A DNA stretch of 64,000 nucleotides, from assembly GCA_947650155.1 (NCBI GenBank), contig CANSUS010000002.1, positions 62,001-126,000 of the forward strand, in the 5' to 3' direction. Below, in pieces: positions 15,807 through 25,123 of this stretch; the stretch's first letter is position 1; the number at the start of each line of letters is the position of its first letter. A program made the translations under genes and the position numbers. The stretch comes from an uncultured Lachnospiraceae bacterium. Lineage in GTDB: Bacteria; Bacillota; Clostridia; Lachnospirales; Lachnospiraceae. The notes beneath the pieces were generated by a model that did no database searches, was not told the origin of the DNA, and saw only the letters and a list, made by a program, of their open reading frames with translations.

Positions 15807-16748
15807 ATGGAAAAGGATTTGAAAACAAAGAGCTATCTTTCTGATCCGGGAAGATTTGCAGATCTGATCAACGGGGTAATGTGTGCGGGCAAAGAGATTG
15901 TCGCACCTGAAGAATTGCATGATATGGACTCTTACACGGGGACATTTTATTGGACAGGGGTAAAGGATAAAAAGGGATCAGGGCAGCGGTATCGGGATTT
16001 GGTCAAGAAGGCGGCATTTGGTATTAATTTTATGGTAATCGGGATAGAGAATCAGGAAGAAGTCCATTATTTAATGCCATTACGCTGTATGGCATACGAT
16101 GTGGGCGAGTATGAGAGACAGGCGGTAAAGATCAGAAAGAAGGTCAGAAAGCAAAAAGGGATTTCTTCCGCAGAATTTTTATCGGGTTTTACGAAAGAAA
16201 GTTTATTGCAGCCCTGTGTTACGATAGTGGTGTATTATGGAAAAAATTGGGATGGGGCGAGGGATCTGTATAGCATTCTTGATTTTACGAATATTCCCGA
16301 AGAACTTAAAAATGTGGTAAATAATTACCGTATCCATATTTGCGAGGTGCGTAAATTTATAAATACCGATGTTTTCAGGACTGATCTAAAGCAGGTTTTT
16401 GACTGTATCCGTTTTGCGGACGATAAAGAAAGTTTATATGAACTAATCATGAAAGATCCTGATTATAAAGAATTGGATGAAAAGGCTTATGACGTCATCG
16501 CAGAATACGTAGATGCGGATGAATTTATGGATGTGAAAAAATGTATACAGGAAGGAGAAACAGTAAATATGGGAAGTGCGTTTAAGGAAATTATGCAGGA
16601 TGCAAGAAAAGAGGGGCAAATAGAGGCAATTATAGAAACAAGCAGAGAATTTGGCGCTGCCCGTGAGGATACCGTGGAGAGGCTGATGCGGAAAGTACAG
16701 CTATCGGAGGAAGAGGCAAAAGAATATTTAGAAAAATATTGGCCATAA
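15807..16748 (+). CDS. Rpn family recombination-promoting nuclease / PD-(D/E)XK transposase-like protein
   Basis: 313 aa of a family very common and often multicopy in Lachnospiraceae. The N-terminal half carries the PD-(D/E)XK-like region: an acidic segment after FADLINGVM (residues 17-40), then the core strand FMVIGIENQEEVHYLMPLR around 75-93. The C-terminus ends in an EEAKEYLEKYWP helix typical of these proteins. Members are annotated as transposase-like, but the E. coli relatives are endonucleases that promote recombination in a RecA-independent way. No terminal inverted repeats or target duplications are evident, so I do not call a mobile element. SD aggaggaacagaatATG. Confidence 0.8.
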   Translation: MEKDLKTKSYLSDPGRFADLINGVMCAGKEIVAPEELHDMDSYTGTFYWTGVKDKKGSGQRYRDLVKKAAFGINFMVIGIENQEEVHYLMPLRCMAYDVGEYERQAVKIRKKVRKQKGISSAEFLSGFTKESLLQPCVTIVVYYGKNWDGARDLYSILDFTNIPEELKNVVNNYRIHICEVRKFINTDVFRTDLKQVFDCIRFADDKESLYELIMKDPDYKELDEKAYDVIAEYVDADEFMDVKKCIQEGETVNMGSAFKEIMQDARKEGQIEAIIETSREFGAAREDTVERLMRKVQLSEEEAKEYLEKYWP

Positions 16749-16830
16749 AAAAAGAAAATTCCTTGTCAAGCCGGTCCGCAGGTGTTAAGATTGCAAGAAA
16801 CATATACAGATAGATGGGAGTAAAGCGGAT

Positions 16831-18468
16831 ATGCTGGAATATTTATTGTTTGATCTGGATGGTACGCTGACGGATTCCAGTGAGGGAATTACAAAATCCG
16901 TACAGTATGGATTGAAAAGCATCGGAATTGAAGTGGAGAATCTGAATGATCTGCTTGTATTTATCGGTCCGCCTCTGGATTATAGTTTCCGGGAATATTA
17001 TAAACTGGATGAGGAACAGGCCAGACAGGCGACCGTCAAATACAGAGAGCGGTACAAAGAGATCGGTATGTATGAAAATGCGCTTTATCCGGGCATGGCG
17101 GCGCTGTTAAAAGATCTGCATAAACGAGGAAAGCATCTGGCGGTGGCGTCCAGTAAACCGGAAGTATTTGTCAGGCAGATCCTGAAACATTTTAACGTGG
17201 AGCAGTATTTTGAAGTAATTGTGGGCAGCGGACTGGACGGAAGTCTGGGGACGAAGAGCGAAGTAGTAAAAGAAGCGCTCAGGCAATTGTTTTCAAAAGA
17301 TAAAGACAAGCCCTTTACTTTAACGGAAGAGCAAAAAGAAAGTACGGCAATGATCGGCGACCGCCATTTTGATATAGAGGGCGGCAGGGCGAATGAAATT
17401 GTAACCATAGGCGTGGAATACGGTTTTGCAAAAGAAGGAGAATTTAAGGAAGCAAAGGCGGATTACATTATTAAAACGGTAGAAGAACTGCATGCATTTT
17501 TACTCAGAGGCAGCGAAGATGCGGATGAAAGACGCATGAAAGACTACAATAAAGTACAAAAACACAGTGAAATCAGAAAGAAGGCGGCGGCAAAGCGGGC
17601 GGAAAGGGAAGCCAGAAGAGGAGCTTCGTCCTTTACGAAAGCGCTGGACATCCTTCTGCCGATGCTCGTTTATTTTGCAGTCTATGATGTGGCGGGCATT
17701 CTCTTTTCTTTTCTTGCAAGTTTGATCGGAGAAAAAGCAGGCGGGAGCTTCTATGAGGGAATGCTTGCAAACGCCGGCACCGTAAGGGGAATTTTAGTCA
17801 TTTTAAGTCTTACCGTCTCTATGGCGGCGCTTTATCCTATGGCAAGATGGGAATTTTTTTTGAAAGAAAACGGTGCGCCGGAAAAGAGAACTCCGGTGAA
17901 AAAGAAACGGGAGGAAACAGGGAAAAAGATACGGCAGGGGATTGTCTTTGCGGTGACGGCCGTCAGCGCTTCTCTTGCCCTGAATCTGCTGTTCAGACTG
18001 CTTTCCGTTGCGGATTTGTCAGGGCAGTATGAAGAGATTGTGCAGAATCAAAATTCTGTGGCGCTGAGCGTAGGAATTATTCTCTATGGGATCTTTTCGC
18101 CTTTGGCAGAGGAAATGCTGTTCAGGGGATTGGTTTATAACCGTATGAAGTTATATTTCCCGTGGAAATTATCTCTGGTATTTTCCGCATTGTTTTTTGG
18201 CCTGTATCATGGGAATCTTGTACAGGGAATGTTTGGATTACTACTTGGCATTGTAATCGCGTGGTATTATGAATGGTATGGAAAATGGTATGTGCCTGTG
18301 ATCTTTCACGGACTTGTCAATTTAACTTCCTATCTTTTGCTTCCGCATCTTCCGGGAGGAAATTTTGCAGGAGAAGGAGATAGCTATTTAGGATATTTAA
18401 ATTGTATCATTTTTATGACAATTTGGATATGCGGCATGGTTTACGCAGTAAAATCTAAAAAAAGCTAA
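16831..18468 (+). CDS. Fusion of a HAD phosphatase and a CPBP intramembrane metalloprotease
   Basis: 545 aa with two domains in one frame. Residues 1-225 form a HAD hydrolase of the phosphoglycolate-phosphatase type: FDLDGTLTDS (nucleophile Asp), VASSKPE, and MIGDRHFDIEGG. A basic linker (about 228-268, rich in Lys/Arg/Glu/Ala) leads to a membrane domain of the CPBP (CAAX protease/bacteriocin-processing) family with all active-site residues: E427, E428, R432 (EEMLFR), H460 (LYHGN), H493 and N497 (HGLVN). The two activities have no known joint substrate. No internal ribosome site is evident near the junction. SD gggagtaaagcggatATG is weak. Single gene, between Rpn and gltB. Confidence 0.88.
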   Translation: MLEYLLFDLDGTLTDSSEGITKSVQYGLKSIGIEVENLNDLLVFIGPPLDYSFREYYKLDEEQARQATVKYRERYKEIGMYENALYPGMAALLKDLHKRGKHLAVASSKPEVFVRQILKHFNVEQYFEVIVGSGLDGSLGTKSEVVKEALRQLFSKDKDKPFTLTEEQKESTAMIGDRHFDIEGGRANEIVTIGVEYGFAKEGEFKEAKADYIIKTVEELHAFLLRGSEDADERRMKDYNKVQKHSEIRKKAAAKRAEREARRGASSFTKALDILLPMLVYFAVYDVAGILFSFLASLIGEKAGGSFYEGMLANAGTVRGILVILSLTVSMAALYPMARWEFFLKENGAPEKRTPVKKKREETGKKIRQGIVFAVTAVSASLALNLLFRLLSVADLSGQYEEIVQNQNSVALSVGIILYGIFSPLAEEMLFRGLVYNRMKLYFPWKLSLVFSALFFGLYHGNLVQGMFGLLLGIVIAWYYEWYGKWYVPVIFHGLVNLTSYLLLPHLPGGNFAGEGDSYLGYLNCIIFMTIWICGMVYAVKSKKS

Positions 18469-18593
18469 AATAATTTCCGGGTATTTTTATGTGGATTCAC
18501 TTGTTTTTTATGTGAAATTTATAAAAAATAGGAACAATTCTCAAACAATAATAAGAATTAACAAATAATCAGACAATTTGAAATAAAAAGTTG

Positions 18594-18622
18594 TTTACAC
18601 AAGAAGAAAATTGTTGTATAGT
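18594..18622 (+). promoter_or_regulatory. Sigma-A promoter of gltBD
   Basis: TTTACA (18594-18599), 17 bp, TATAGT (18617-18622). Transcription should start near 18629, about 160 nt upstream of the gltB start, leaving room for the leader terminator at 18666-18706. Confidence 0.75.
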
Positions 18623-18665
18623 ATACCTAGTTTAATGAAATAGTGCATCACAAAAAACGTGTTAA

Positions 18666-18706
18666 GTCGCAAAGAGGCGCCGAAAGGGGTTCTTGCGGCT
18701 TTTTTT
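18666..18706 (+). terminator. Leader terminator (candidate attenuator) of gltBD
   Basis: GTCGCAA (18666-18672) pairs with TTGCGGC (18693-18699), followed by seven Ts. It is placed inside the gltB leader, 84 bp before the start codon, with no gene ahead of it, so it can only act on glt expression. An alternative small hairpin CGC-AAAGAG-GCG (18668-18679) overlaps its left arm. Its hexaloop has A at position 1 and G at position 4, as in ANTAR-regulator target hairpins. Regulation by antitermination is inferred. Confidence 0.6.
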
Positions 18707-18789
18707 ATGCGCGGCGGGTGGAAGGATAAATCTTCCCTGCTCGATTGTTTGTTATGGATGATGCCTGTTGTTTATGGAAGGAGAAAGCT

Positions 18790-21700
18790 ATGTTTGATGC
18801 AAAATTAACGGTTCCTGAAGCGCCGCTTTACAGATCAGAATTTGAGCATGATAACTGTGGAATCGGAGCCTGTGTGAACATTAAAGGACAAAAAAGCCGT
18901 GAAACGGTAGAGAATGCGCTTAAGATTGTGGAAAATCTGGAACACAGGGCAGGAAAGGACGCAGAAGGAAAAACGGGAGACGGCGTAGGGATACTGACGC
19001 AGATTCCCCATAAATTTTTCAAAAAGGCAGTGAAACCGCTTGGAATAGAAATCGGAGAGGAAAGGGAGTATGGAGTCGGCATGTTCTTTTTCCCGCAGGA
19101 GGAACTGAAAAGAAACCAGTCTAAGAAGATGTTTGAGATTATTGTAGAAAAGGAAGGACTGGAATTTCTAGGATGGAGAGAAGTCCCGATTTACCCGAAT
19201 GTGCTGGGACATAAGGCAGTGGAGTGTATGCCTTATATTATGCAGGCATTTGTTAAAAAGCCCAAAAACGTGGAAAAGGGACTGGAATTTGACCGCAGGC
19301 TTTATGTGGCCCGCCGTGTGTTTGAACAGTCCACGGATAATACTTATGTGGTTTCCCTTTCCAGCAGGACGATCTGCTATAAAGGCATGTTTCTGGTTGG
19401 GCAGCTTCGGACCTTTTTTGCAGACTTACAGGATAAGGACTATGAATCGGCAATTGCCATAGTGCATTCCCGGTTTTCCACGAATACCAATCCGAGCTGG
19501 GAGCGTGCGCATCCGAACCGGTTTATCGTACATAACGGCGAGATTAATACGATCAGGGGAAATGCGGATAAAATGCTTGCAAGGGAAGAGACGATGGAGT
19601 CTGAACATCTTCGCGGGCTGCTTCATAAAGTGCTTCCGGCAATCAATAAAACGGGTTCTGACTCGGCAATGCTTGACAATACTCTGGAGTTTTTAGTAAT
19701 GAGCGGAATGGATCTGCCTCATGCGGTTATGATTACCATACCGGAACCGTGGGAAAACAACAAAACCATGTCTCAAAATAAAAAAGATTTCTATCAATAT
19801 TATGCGACTATGATGGAACCTTGGGATGGTCCTGCCTCTATTCTGTTCTCTGACGGAGATATTATGGGCGCCGTACTGGACAGAAACGGACTGCGTCCTT
19901 CCAGATATCTGATTACGGAAGATCATCAGCTGATCCTTTCTTCAGAGGTAGGAGTGCTGGATATCGATCCGACGAAGATCGTAGTAAAAGAAAGGCTCCG
20001 CCCGGGCAAGATGCTTCTGGTAGATACCGTAAAAGGGGAAGTGATCGACGATGCACGGCTGAAAGAAGAGTATGCCGCAAGACAGCCTTACGGAGAATGG
20101 CTGGATAATAATCTGATCGCTTTAAAGGATCTGAAGATCCCCAATGAGCGCGTTCCTGAATTTACAAAAGAAGAACGCCAGCGGATGCAGAAAGCATTCG
20201 GTTATACTTATGATGAATTAAAGACCAGTATTCTGCCGATGGCAAAGACCGGAGGCGAAGCGATTGCGGCAATGGGAGTGGATACGCCCCTGCCGGTACT
20301 CAGTAAGACACACCATCCGTTATTTCATTATTTTAAACAGATTTTTGCACAGGTAACCAATCCGCCCATCGATGCAATCCGGGAAGAAGTAGTGACTTCT
20401 ACGACGGTGTATGTGGGAAAAGAAGGGAACGTATTGGAAGAGACGCCTGAAAACTGTAATCTGCTGCGCGTCAATAATCCGATCCTGACGAATACGGATC
20501 TGATCAAGATAAAGAGCATGAAGGCGGAAGGGTTCAAGGTAGAAGTAATTCCGATCACTTACTATAAAAATACCAGTTTAGAGCGTGCCATTGACAGACT
20601 GTTTGTGGAAGTTGACAGAGCGTACCGTGACGGAATCAATATTTTGATTCTGTCCGACAGAGGCGTAGATGAAAACCATGTGGCGATTCCGTCTCTTTTA
20701 GCGGTTTCAGCGCTGAACCAGTATCTGGTAAAGACCAAGAAAAGAACGAGGGTTGCGCTGATACTGGAGTCGGGAGAACCGAGGGAGGTTCACCATTTTG
20801 CCACGCTTTTAGGATACGGCGCCTGCGCAATTAATCCCTATCTGGCACAGGAGTCTATTAAAGAGCTGATCGATAACAGGATGTTAGATAAGGATTATTA
20901 TGCGGCAGTGGAAGATTATAATAATGCCGTGCTGCATGGAATCGTAAAAATTGCCTCCAAAATGGGGATTTCCACGATCCAGTCCTATCAAGGAAGCCAG
21001 ATCTTTGAAGCGATTGGCATTGATTATGAAGTGATTAATAAATACTTTCCGAACACTGTATGCCGTGTGGGAGGAATCACATTAAAAGATATTGAAACAG
21101 AAGTGGATGAACTTCATTCTATGGCCTTTGATCCGTTGGAACTGAGCACAGATCTTACTTTGGACAGTCCGGGACACCATAAGATGAGGAGCGGCGCGGA
21201 TGAGCATCTTTATAATCCGGCAACGATCCATTTACTGCAGGAGTCTGCAAAACGCGGAGATTATCAGATGTTTAAGCAGTATACCGCACTGGTCAATGAT
21301 GAAACGAGTGTGAAAAACCTGCGGGGATTGATGGACTTTAATTATCCTAAAACAGGAATACCGATGGAAGAGGTGGAAAGCGTAGATTCTATTGTAACCA
21401 GATTTAAAACGGGGGCAATGTCTTATGGTTCTATTTCCAGGGAAGCGCACGAGACTCTGGCGATTGCCATGAACCGGCTTCACGGCAAATCCAATTCCGG
21501 CGAAGGAGGAGAGGATTTGGAAAGGCTGACAGTGGGAACGGACGGCGTGAACCGCTGCTCGGCAATCAAACAGGTGGCAAGCGGACGGTTTGGCGTCACA
21601 AGCAGATATCTTGTCAGTGCAAAGGAGATTCAGATTAAAATGGCGCAGGGGGCTAAACCGGGAGAGGGAGGACACCTTCCCGGCGGTAAGGTCTATCCGT

Positions 21701-23340
21701 GGATTGCAAAGACCAGACATTCCACGCCCGGCGTAGGTTTGATTTCTCCGCCGCCTCATCATGATATTTATTCCATTGAGGATCTGGCACAGTTAATCTA
21801 TGATTTGAAAAATGCGAATAAAGAGGCGAGAATTTCCGTAAAACTGGTTTCCGAGGCAGGAGTTGGTACTGTTGCTGCAGGTGTGGCAAAAGCAGGAGCG
21901 CAGGTCATTTTAGTATCCGGTTATGACGGAGGCACCGGCGCGGCGCCCCGCAGTTCCATCCATAACGCAGGACTTCCGTGGGAACTGGGACTTGCGGAAA
22001 CTCATCAGACGCTGATTAGGAACGGACTGCGAAATAAGGTACGGATTGAAACGGACGGAAAGCTGATGAGCGGGCGGGATGTGGCAATTGCCGCAATCCT
22101 GGGCGCAGAGGAATTTGGCTTTGCAACGGCGCCGCTTGTGACGATGGGATGCGTAATGATGCGCGTCTGCAATCTGGATACCTGTCCGGTGGGGGTAGCA
22201 ACCCAGAATCCGGAACTTAGAAAGAATTTTAAAGGCAAACCCGAATATGTCATGAATTTTATGCGCTTTATTGCAGAAGAACTTCGCGAATATATGGCGA
22301 AACTGGGTGTCCGGACAGTGGACGAACTGGTAGGACGCACGGATCTTTTGAAGCGGAAAGAAAAAGTATCCGAACAGAATCAAAAAGTAGACCTTGGTTT
22401 GATTTTGTCCAATCCTTACAGGCCGGACAGTCAGAAAGTTACTTTTGATCCGAAACAGGTCTACGATTTTGGGCTGGAGAAGACGTTGGATGAAAAAGTG
22501 CTTTTAAAACAGTTGGATAAAGCGATTTCGGCGGGCCAGAAGAGAAGCATTGAAGTGGATGTTACAAATACGGACCGTGCTTTTGGCACAATTTTAGGTT
22601 CAGAGATTACAAAACGTCTTGGAGACGAAGTAGAAGAAGACACTTACCATGTACTCTGTAACGGAGCGGGCGGACAGAGCTTTGGCGCTTTTATTCCGAG
22701 CGGGCTTACTCTGGAATTGGTAGGAGACAGCAACGATTATTTCGGCAAAGGACTTTCCGGTGGAAAATTAGTGGTATATCCGCCTAAGGGAAGCAAATTT
22801 AAGCAGGATGAAAATATCATTATCGGCAATGTGGCTCTTTATGGCGCAACAAGCGGAAAAGCATTTATTAACGGTGTGGCAGGAGAACGCTTCTGCGTCA
22901 GAAATTCCGGCGCGAATGCAGTGGTAGAAGGAGTAGGCGACCACGGCTGTGAATATATGACAGGCGGACGTGTGGTAGTTTTAGGTAAAACAGGCAAAAA
23001 CTTTGCAGCCGGCATGAGCGGAGGAATCGCTTATGTACTGGATGAGGAAAACGATCTGTATACAAGACTGAATAAAGAGATGGTCTCTTCTCATGAGATT
23101 ACTTCCAAGTATGATGTTTTGGAATTGAAAGAGATGATTAAGGAACATGTGGCGCTGACCAATTCGGTCAAAGGCAAAGAAATTCTTGATAACTTTGGAA
23201 AATACCTGCCAAAATTTAAGAAGATCATTCCACATGATTATGAGCGCATGCTGAAAGCCATCGTACAGATGGAGGAAAAGGGCTTAAGTGCGGAACAGGC
23301 ACAGATCGAAGCATTTTATGCAAATATCAAAACGAAATGA
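18790..23340 (+). CDS. gltB: Glutamate synthase (NADPH) large subunit
   Basis: 1516 aa, full length. It converts 2-oxoglutarate plus glutamine into two glutamates together with GltD. An N-terminal class II glutamine amidotransferase follows a ~22-residue propeptide; the nucleophile is the Cys of HDNCGIGA. The FMN/synthase domain shows SGYDGGTGAAP, GLRNKVRIETDGKL and the Cys-rich GCVMMRVCNLDTCPVGVATQ that holds the 3Fe-4S cluster. A C-terminal GXGXG helix domain (GAGGQSFGAF, GKGLSGG) ends the protein. The ATG at 18790 follows aaggagaaagct; an upstream in-frame ATG at 18745 lacks a ribosome site. gltD follows after 49 bp in an operon. Confidence 0.97.
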   Translation: MFDAKLTVPEAPLYRSEFEHDNCGIGACVNIKGQKSRETVENALKIVENLEHRAGKDAEGKTGDGVGILTQIPHKFFKKAVKPLGIEIGEEREYGVGMFFFPQEELKRNQSKKMFEIIVEKEGLEFLGWREVPIYPNVLGHKAVECMPYIMQAFVKKPKNVEKGLEFDRRLYVARRVFEQSTDNTYVVSLSSRTICYKGMFLVGQLRTFFADLQDKDYESAIAIVHSRFSTNTNPSWERAHPNRFIVHNGEINTIRGNADKMLAREETMESEHLRGLLHKVLPAINKTGSDSAMLDNTLEFLVMSGMDLPHAVMITIPEPWENNKTMSQNKKDFYQYYATMMEPWDGPASILFSDGDIMGAVLDRNGLRPSRYLITEDHQLILSSEVGVLDIDPTKIVVKERLRPGKMLLVDTVKGEVIDDARLKEEYAARQPYGEWLDNNLIALKDLKIPNERVPEFTKEERQRMQKAFGYTYDELKTSILPMAKTGGEAIAAMGVDTPLPVLSKTHHPLFHYFKQIFAQVTNPPIDAIREEVVTSTTVYVGKEGNVLEETPENCNLLRVNNPILTNTDLIKIKSMKAEGFKVEVIPITYYKNTSLERAIDRLFVEVDRAYRDGINILILSDRGVDENHVAIPSLLAVSALNQYLVKTKKRTRVALILESGEPREVHHFATLLGYGACAINPYLAQESIKELIDNRMLDKDYYAAVEDYNNAVLHGIVKIASKMGISTIQSYQGSQIFEAIGIDYEVINKYFPNTVCRVGGITLKDIETEVDELHSMAFDPLELSTDLTLDSPGHHKMRSGADEHLYNPATIHLLQESAKRGDYQMFKQYTALVNDETSVKNLRGLMDFNYPKTGIPMEEVESVDSIVTRFKTGAMSYGSISREAHETLAIAMNRLHGKSNSGEGGEDLERLTVGTDGVNRCSAIKQVASGRFGVTSRYLVSAKEIQIKMAQGAKPGEGGHLPGGKVYPWIAKTRHSTPGVGLISPPPHHDIYSIEDLAQLIYDLKNANKEARISVKLVSEAGVGTVAAGVAKAGAQVILVSGYDGGTGAAPRSSIHNAGLPWELGLAETHQTLIRNGLRNKVRIETDGKLMSGRDVAIAAILGAEEFGFATAPLVTMGCVMMRVCNLDTCPVGVATQNPELRKNFKGKPEYVMNFMRFIAEELREYMAKLGVRTVDELVGRTDLLKRKEKVSEQNQKVDLGLILSNPYRPDSQKVTFDPKQVYDFGLEKTLDEKVLLKQLDKAISAGQKRSIEVDVTNTDRAFGTILGSEITKRLGDEVEEDTYHVLCNGAGGQSFGAFIPSGLTLELVGDSNDYFGKGLSGGKLVVYPPKGSKFKQDENIIIGNVALYGATSGKAFINGVAGERFCVRNSGANAVVEGVGDHGCEYMTGGRVVVLGKTGKNFAAGMSGGIAYVLDEENDLYTRLNKEMVSSHEITSKYDVLELKEMIKEHVALTNSVKGKEILDNFGKYLPKFKKIIPHDYERMLKAIVQMEEKGLSAEQAQIEAFYANIKTK

Positions 23341-23389
23341 GCCTAAAGCGACGGGAAGAGATTTTGCTTTGGCGGATTGAGAGGTAGTT

Positions 23390-24883
23390 ATGGGTAAACC
23401 AACAGGATTTATGGAGTATGAGAGAGTCACCTCCAGAGAAATAGAACCAAAAAAAAGAGTCAAAAATTTTAACGAGTTTCACGAGCATCTTTCTATGGAA
23501 GAGCAGCAGCTTCAGGGCGCCCGCTGTATGGAGTGCGGAGTTCCATTCTGTCAGGCGGGGATGAATATCTGTGGAATGACAAGCGGCTGTCCCCTCCACA
23601 ATTTAGTACCGGAATGGAACGATCTGGTATACACAGGAAACTGGGAACAGGCCTATGAGCGTCTGAAAAAGACGAACAGTTTTCCGGAATTTACCTCCAG
23701 AGTGTGTCCGGCGCTCTGCGAGGCAGCCTGCACATGCGGACTGAATGGAGATCCGGTAGCGACGAAAGAAAACGAGTACGCTATTATTGAAAATGCTTAT
23801 AAAGAAGGTTATGCGGGGGCCAAACCGCCGAAGGTTCGCACAGGAAAAACGGTAGCGGTAGTGGGCAGCGGACCTTCCGGGCTTGCAGTGGCGGACCAGC
23901 TGAATAAAAGAGGGCATTATGTTACGGTATTTGAACGTTCTGACCGTGTCGGCGGCCTTTTGATGTATGGGATTCCCAACATGAAACTGGAGAAACATAT
24001 TATTGACAGAAAAGTCAGAGTGATGGAAGCGGAAGGGGTAAAATTTGTGACAGGAGTTAATATTGGAAAAGAAGTGAAAGCCTCCAAACTCCTTGCCGAG
24101 TTTGACCGTGTGGTACTGGCCTGCGGCGCTTCCAATCCAAGAGACATAAAGGCGGATGGACGGGATGCAAAGGGGATTTACTTTGCCGTTGATTTCTTAA
24201 AGGCAAATACAAAGAGTCTTCTGGATTCCGGTTTTGAGGATGGACAGTTTGTCAATACAAAAGGGAAAAACGTCGTGATCATCGGCGGCGGCGATACCGG
24301 CAACGATTGTGTGGGAACGGCCATCCGTCATGGGGCAAAGTCGGTGACGCAGATCGAAATGATGCCCAAAGCGCCGGATGAAAGAAGCGAAAACAATCCC
24401 TGGCCGGAATGGCCGAAGGTCTGCAAGACCGATTACGGTCAGGAAGAGGCGATTGCGCTCTTTGGTCACGATCCCAGAATTTACGAATCAACGGTAAAGG
24501 AATTTATAAAGGACAAAAACGGTAACTTAAAGGCAGTTAAGATTGTAAAACTTTCCTGGGAAAAGGATAAAGAAACGGGCAGAATGAACAGCAAAGAACT
24601 GCCCGGCAGCGAGCAGGTGCTGGATGCGGAAATCGTTTTGATTGCAGCAGGATTTCTGGGCAGTGAGAAATATGTGACAGACGCTTTTAAAGTGGAGGTA
24701 AACGAGAGGACGAATGTAAAGACGGAAAGCGGAAAATATGCCACGAACGTGAAAAATGTATTTACGGCGGGCGATATGCACAGGGGGCAGTCTCTGGTCG
24801 TATGGGCGATCAGAGAAGGAAGAGAAGCGGCCAGAGAAGTGGATGAAAGCCTGATGGGATATTCCAATCTGGTGGTACAGTAA
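23390..24883 (+). CDS. gltD: Glutamate synthase (NADPH) small subunit
   Basis: 497 aa. The flavoprotein takes electrons from NADPH and passes them through two 4Fe-4S clusters to GltB. N-terminal cluster cysteines are visible in CMECGVPFCQ and CPALCEAACTCG (about residues 46-120). The FAD-binding Rossmann motif is VAVVGSGPSGLA (near 153) and the NADPH-binding motif is VVIIGGGDTGND (near 298); a late GDMHRGQSLVVWAI segment contacts FAD. Length is normal for the family. It shares the gltB transcript and its leader control. Confidence 0.97.
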   Translation: MGKPTGFMEYERVTSREIEPKKRVKNFNEFHEHLSMEEQQLQGARCMECGVPFCQAGMNICGMTSGCPLHNLVPEWNDLVYTGNWEQAYERLKKTNSFPEFTSRVCPALCEAACTCGLNGDPVATKENEYAIIENAYKEGYAGAKPPKVRTGKTVAVVGSGPSGLAVADQLNKRGHYVTVFERSDRVGGLLMYGIPNMKLEKHIIDRKVRVMEAEGVKFVTGVNIGKEVKASKLLAEFDRVVLACGASNPRDIKADGRDAKGIYFAVDFLKANTKSLLDSGFEDGQFVNTKGKNVVIIGGGDTGNDCVGTAIRHGAKSVTQIEMMPKAPDERSENNPWPEWPKVCKTDYGQEEAIALFGHDPRIYESTVKEFIKDKNGNLKAVKIVKLSWEKDKETGRMNSKELPGSEQVLDAEIVLIAAGFLGSEKYVTDAFKVEVNERTNVKTESGKYATNVKNVFTAGDMHRGQSLVVWAIREGREAAREVDESLMGYSNLVVQ

Positions 24884-25033
24884 AGTTTTACAATAAGTTT
24901 TGTGATGTACGAAAAAAAGCGAAAATATAATGATACAATTGTGCTTAAAATGTAGAAAAAAACAACTAAATAGTATACAAAATATGGGAAAGGAGGGAAA
25001 ATTAGAAAAATATAAAAAATACCTTAAAAAAGT

Positions 25034-25062
25034 TTGTAAATTCTATAAAATAGAGTTATAAT
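25034..25062 (+). promoter_or_regulatory. Sigma-A promoter of the chemotaxis receptor gene
   Basis: TTGTAA (25034-25039), 17 bp, TATAAT (25057-25062), 62 bp before the ATG of the methyl-accepting protein. The 240-bp gltD-receptor gap is otherwise AT-rich with no other recognisable element. Confidence 0.65.
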
Positions 25063-25123
25063 TAGTTTGATTTACAAAGCATTGAAAATTTAAAGATAGC
25101 ATATAGAAAGAGGGACGGGCATT

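Noticed and set aside
15807..16748. Active transposon around the Rpn/PDDEXK gene
   Set aside because: No terminal inverted repeats or target-site duplication flank it; Rpn proteins are usually stand-alone genes.
21232..22383. Long minus-strand frames opposite gltB
   Set aside because: Shadows of a highly conserved gene; no ribosome sites and basic, His/Arg-rich composition.
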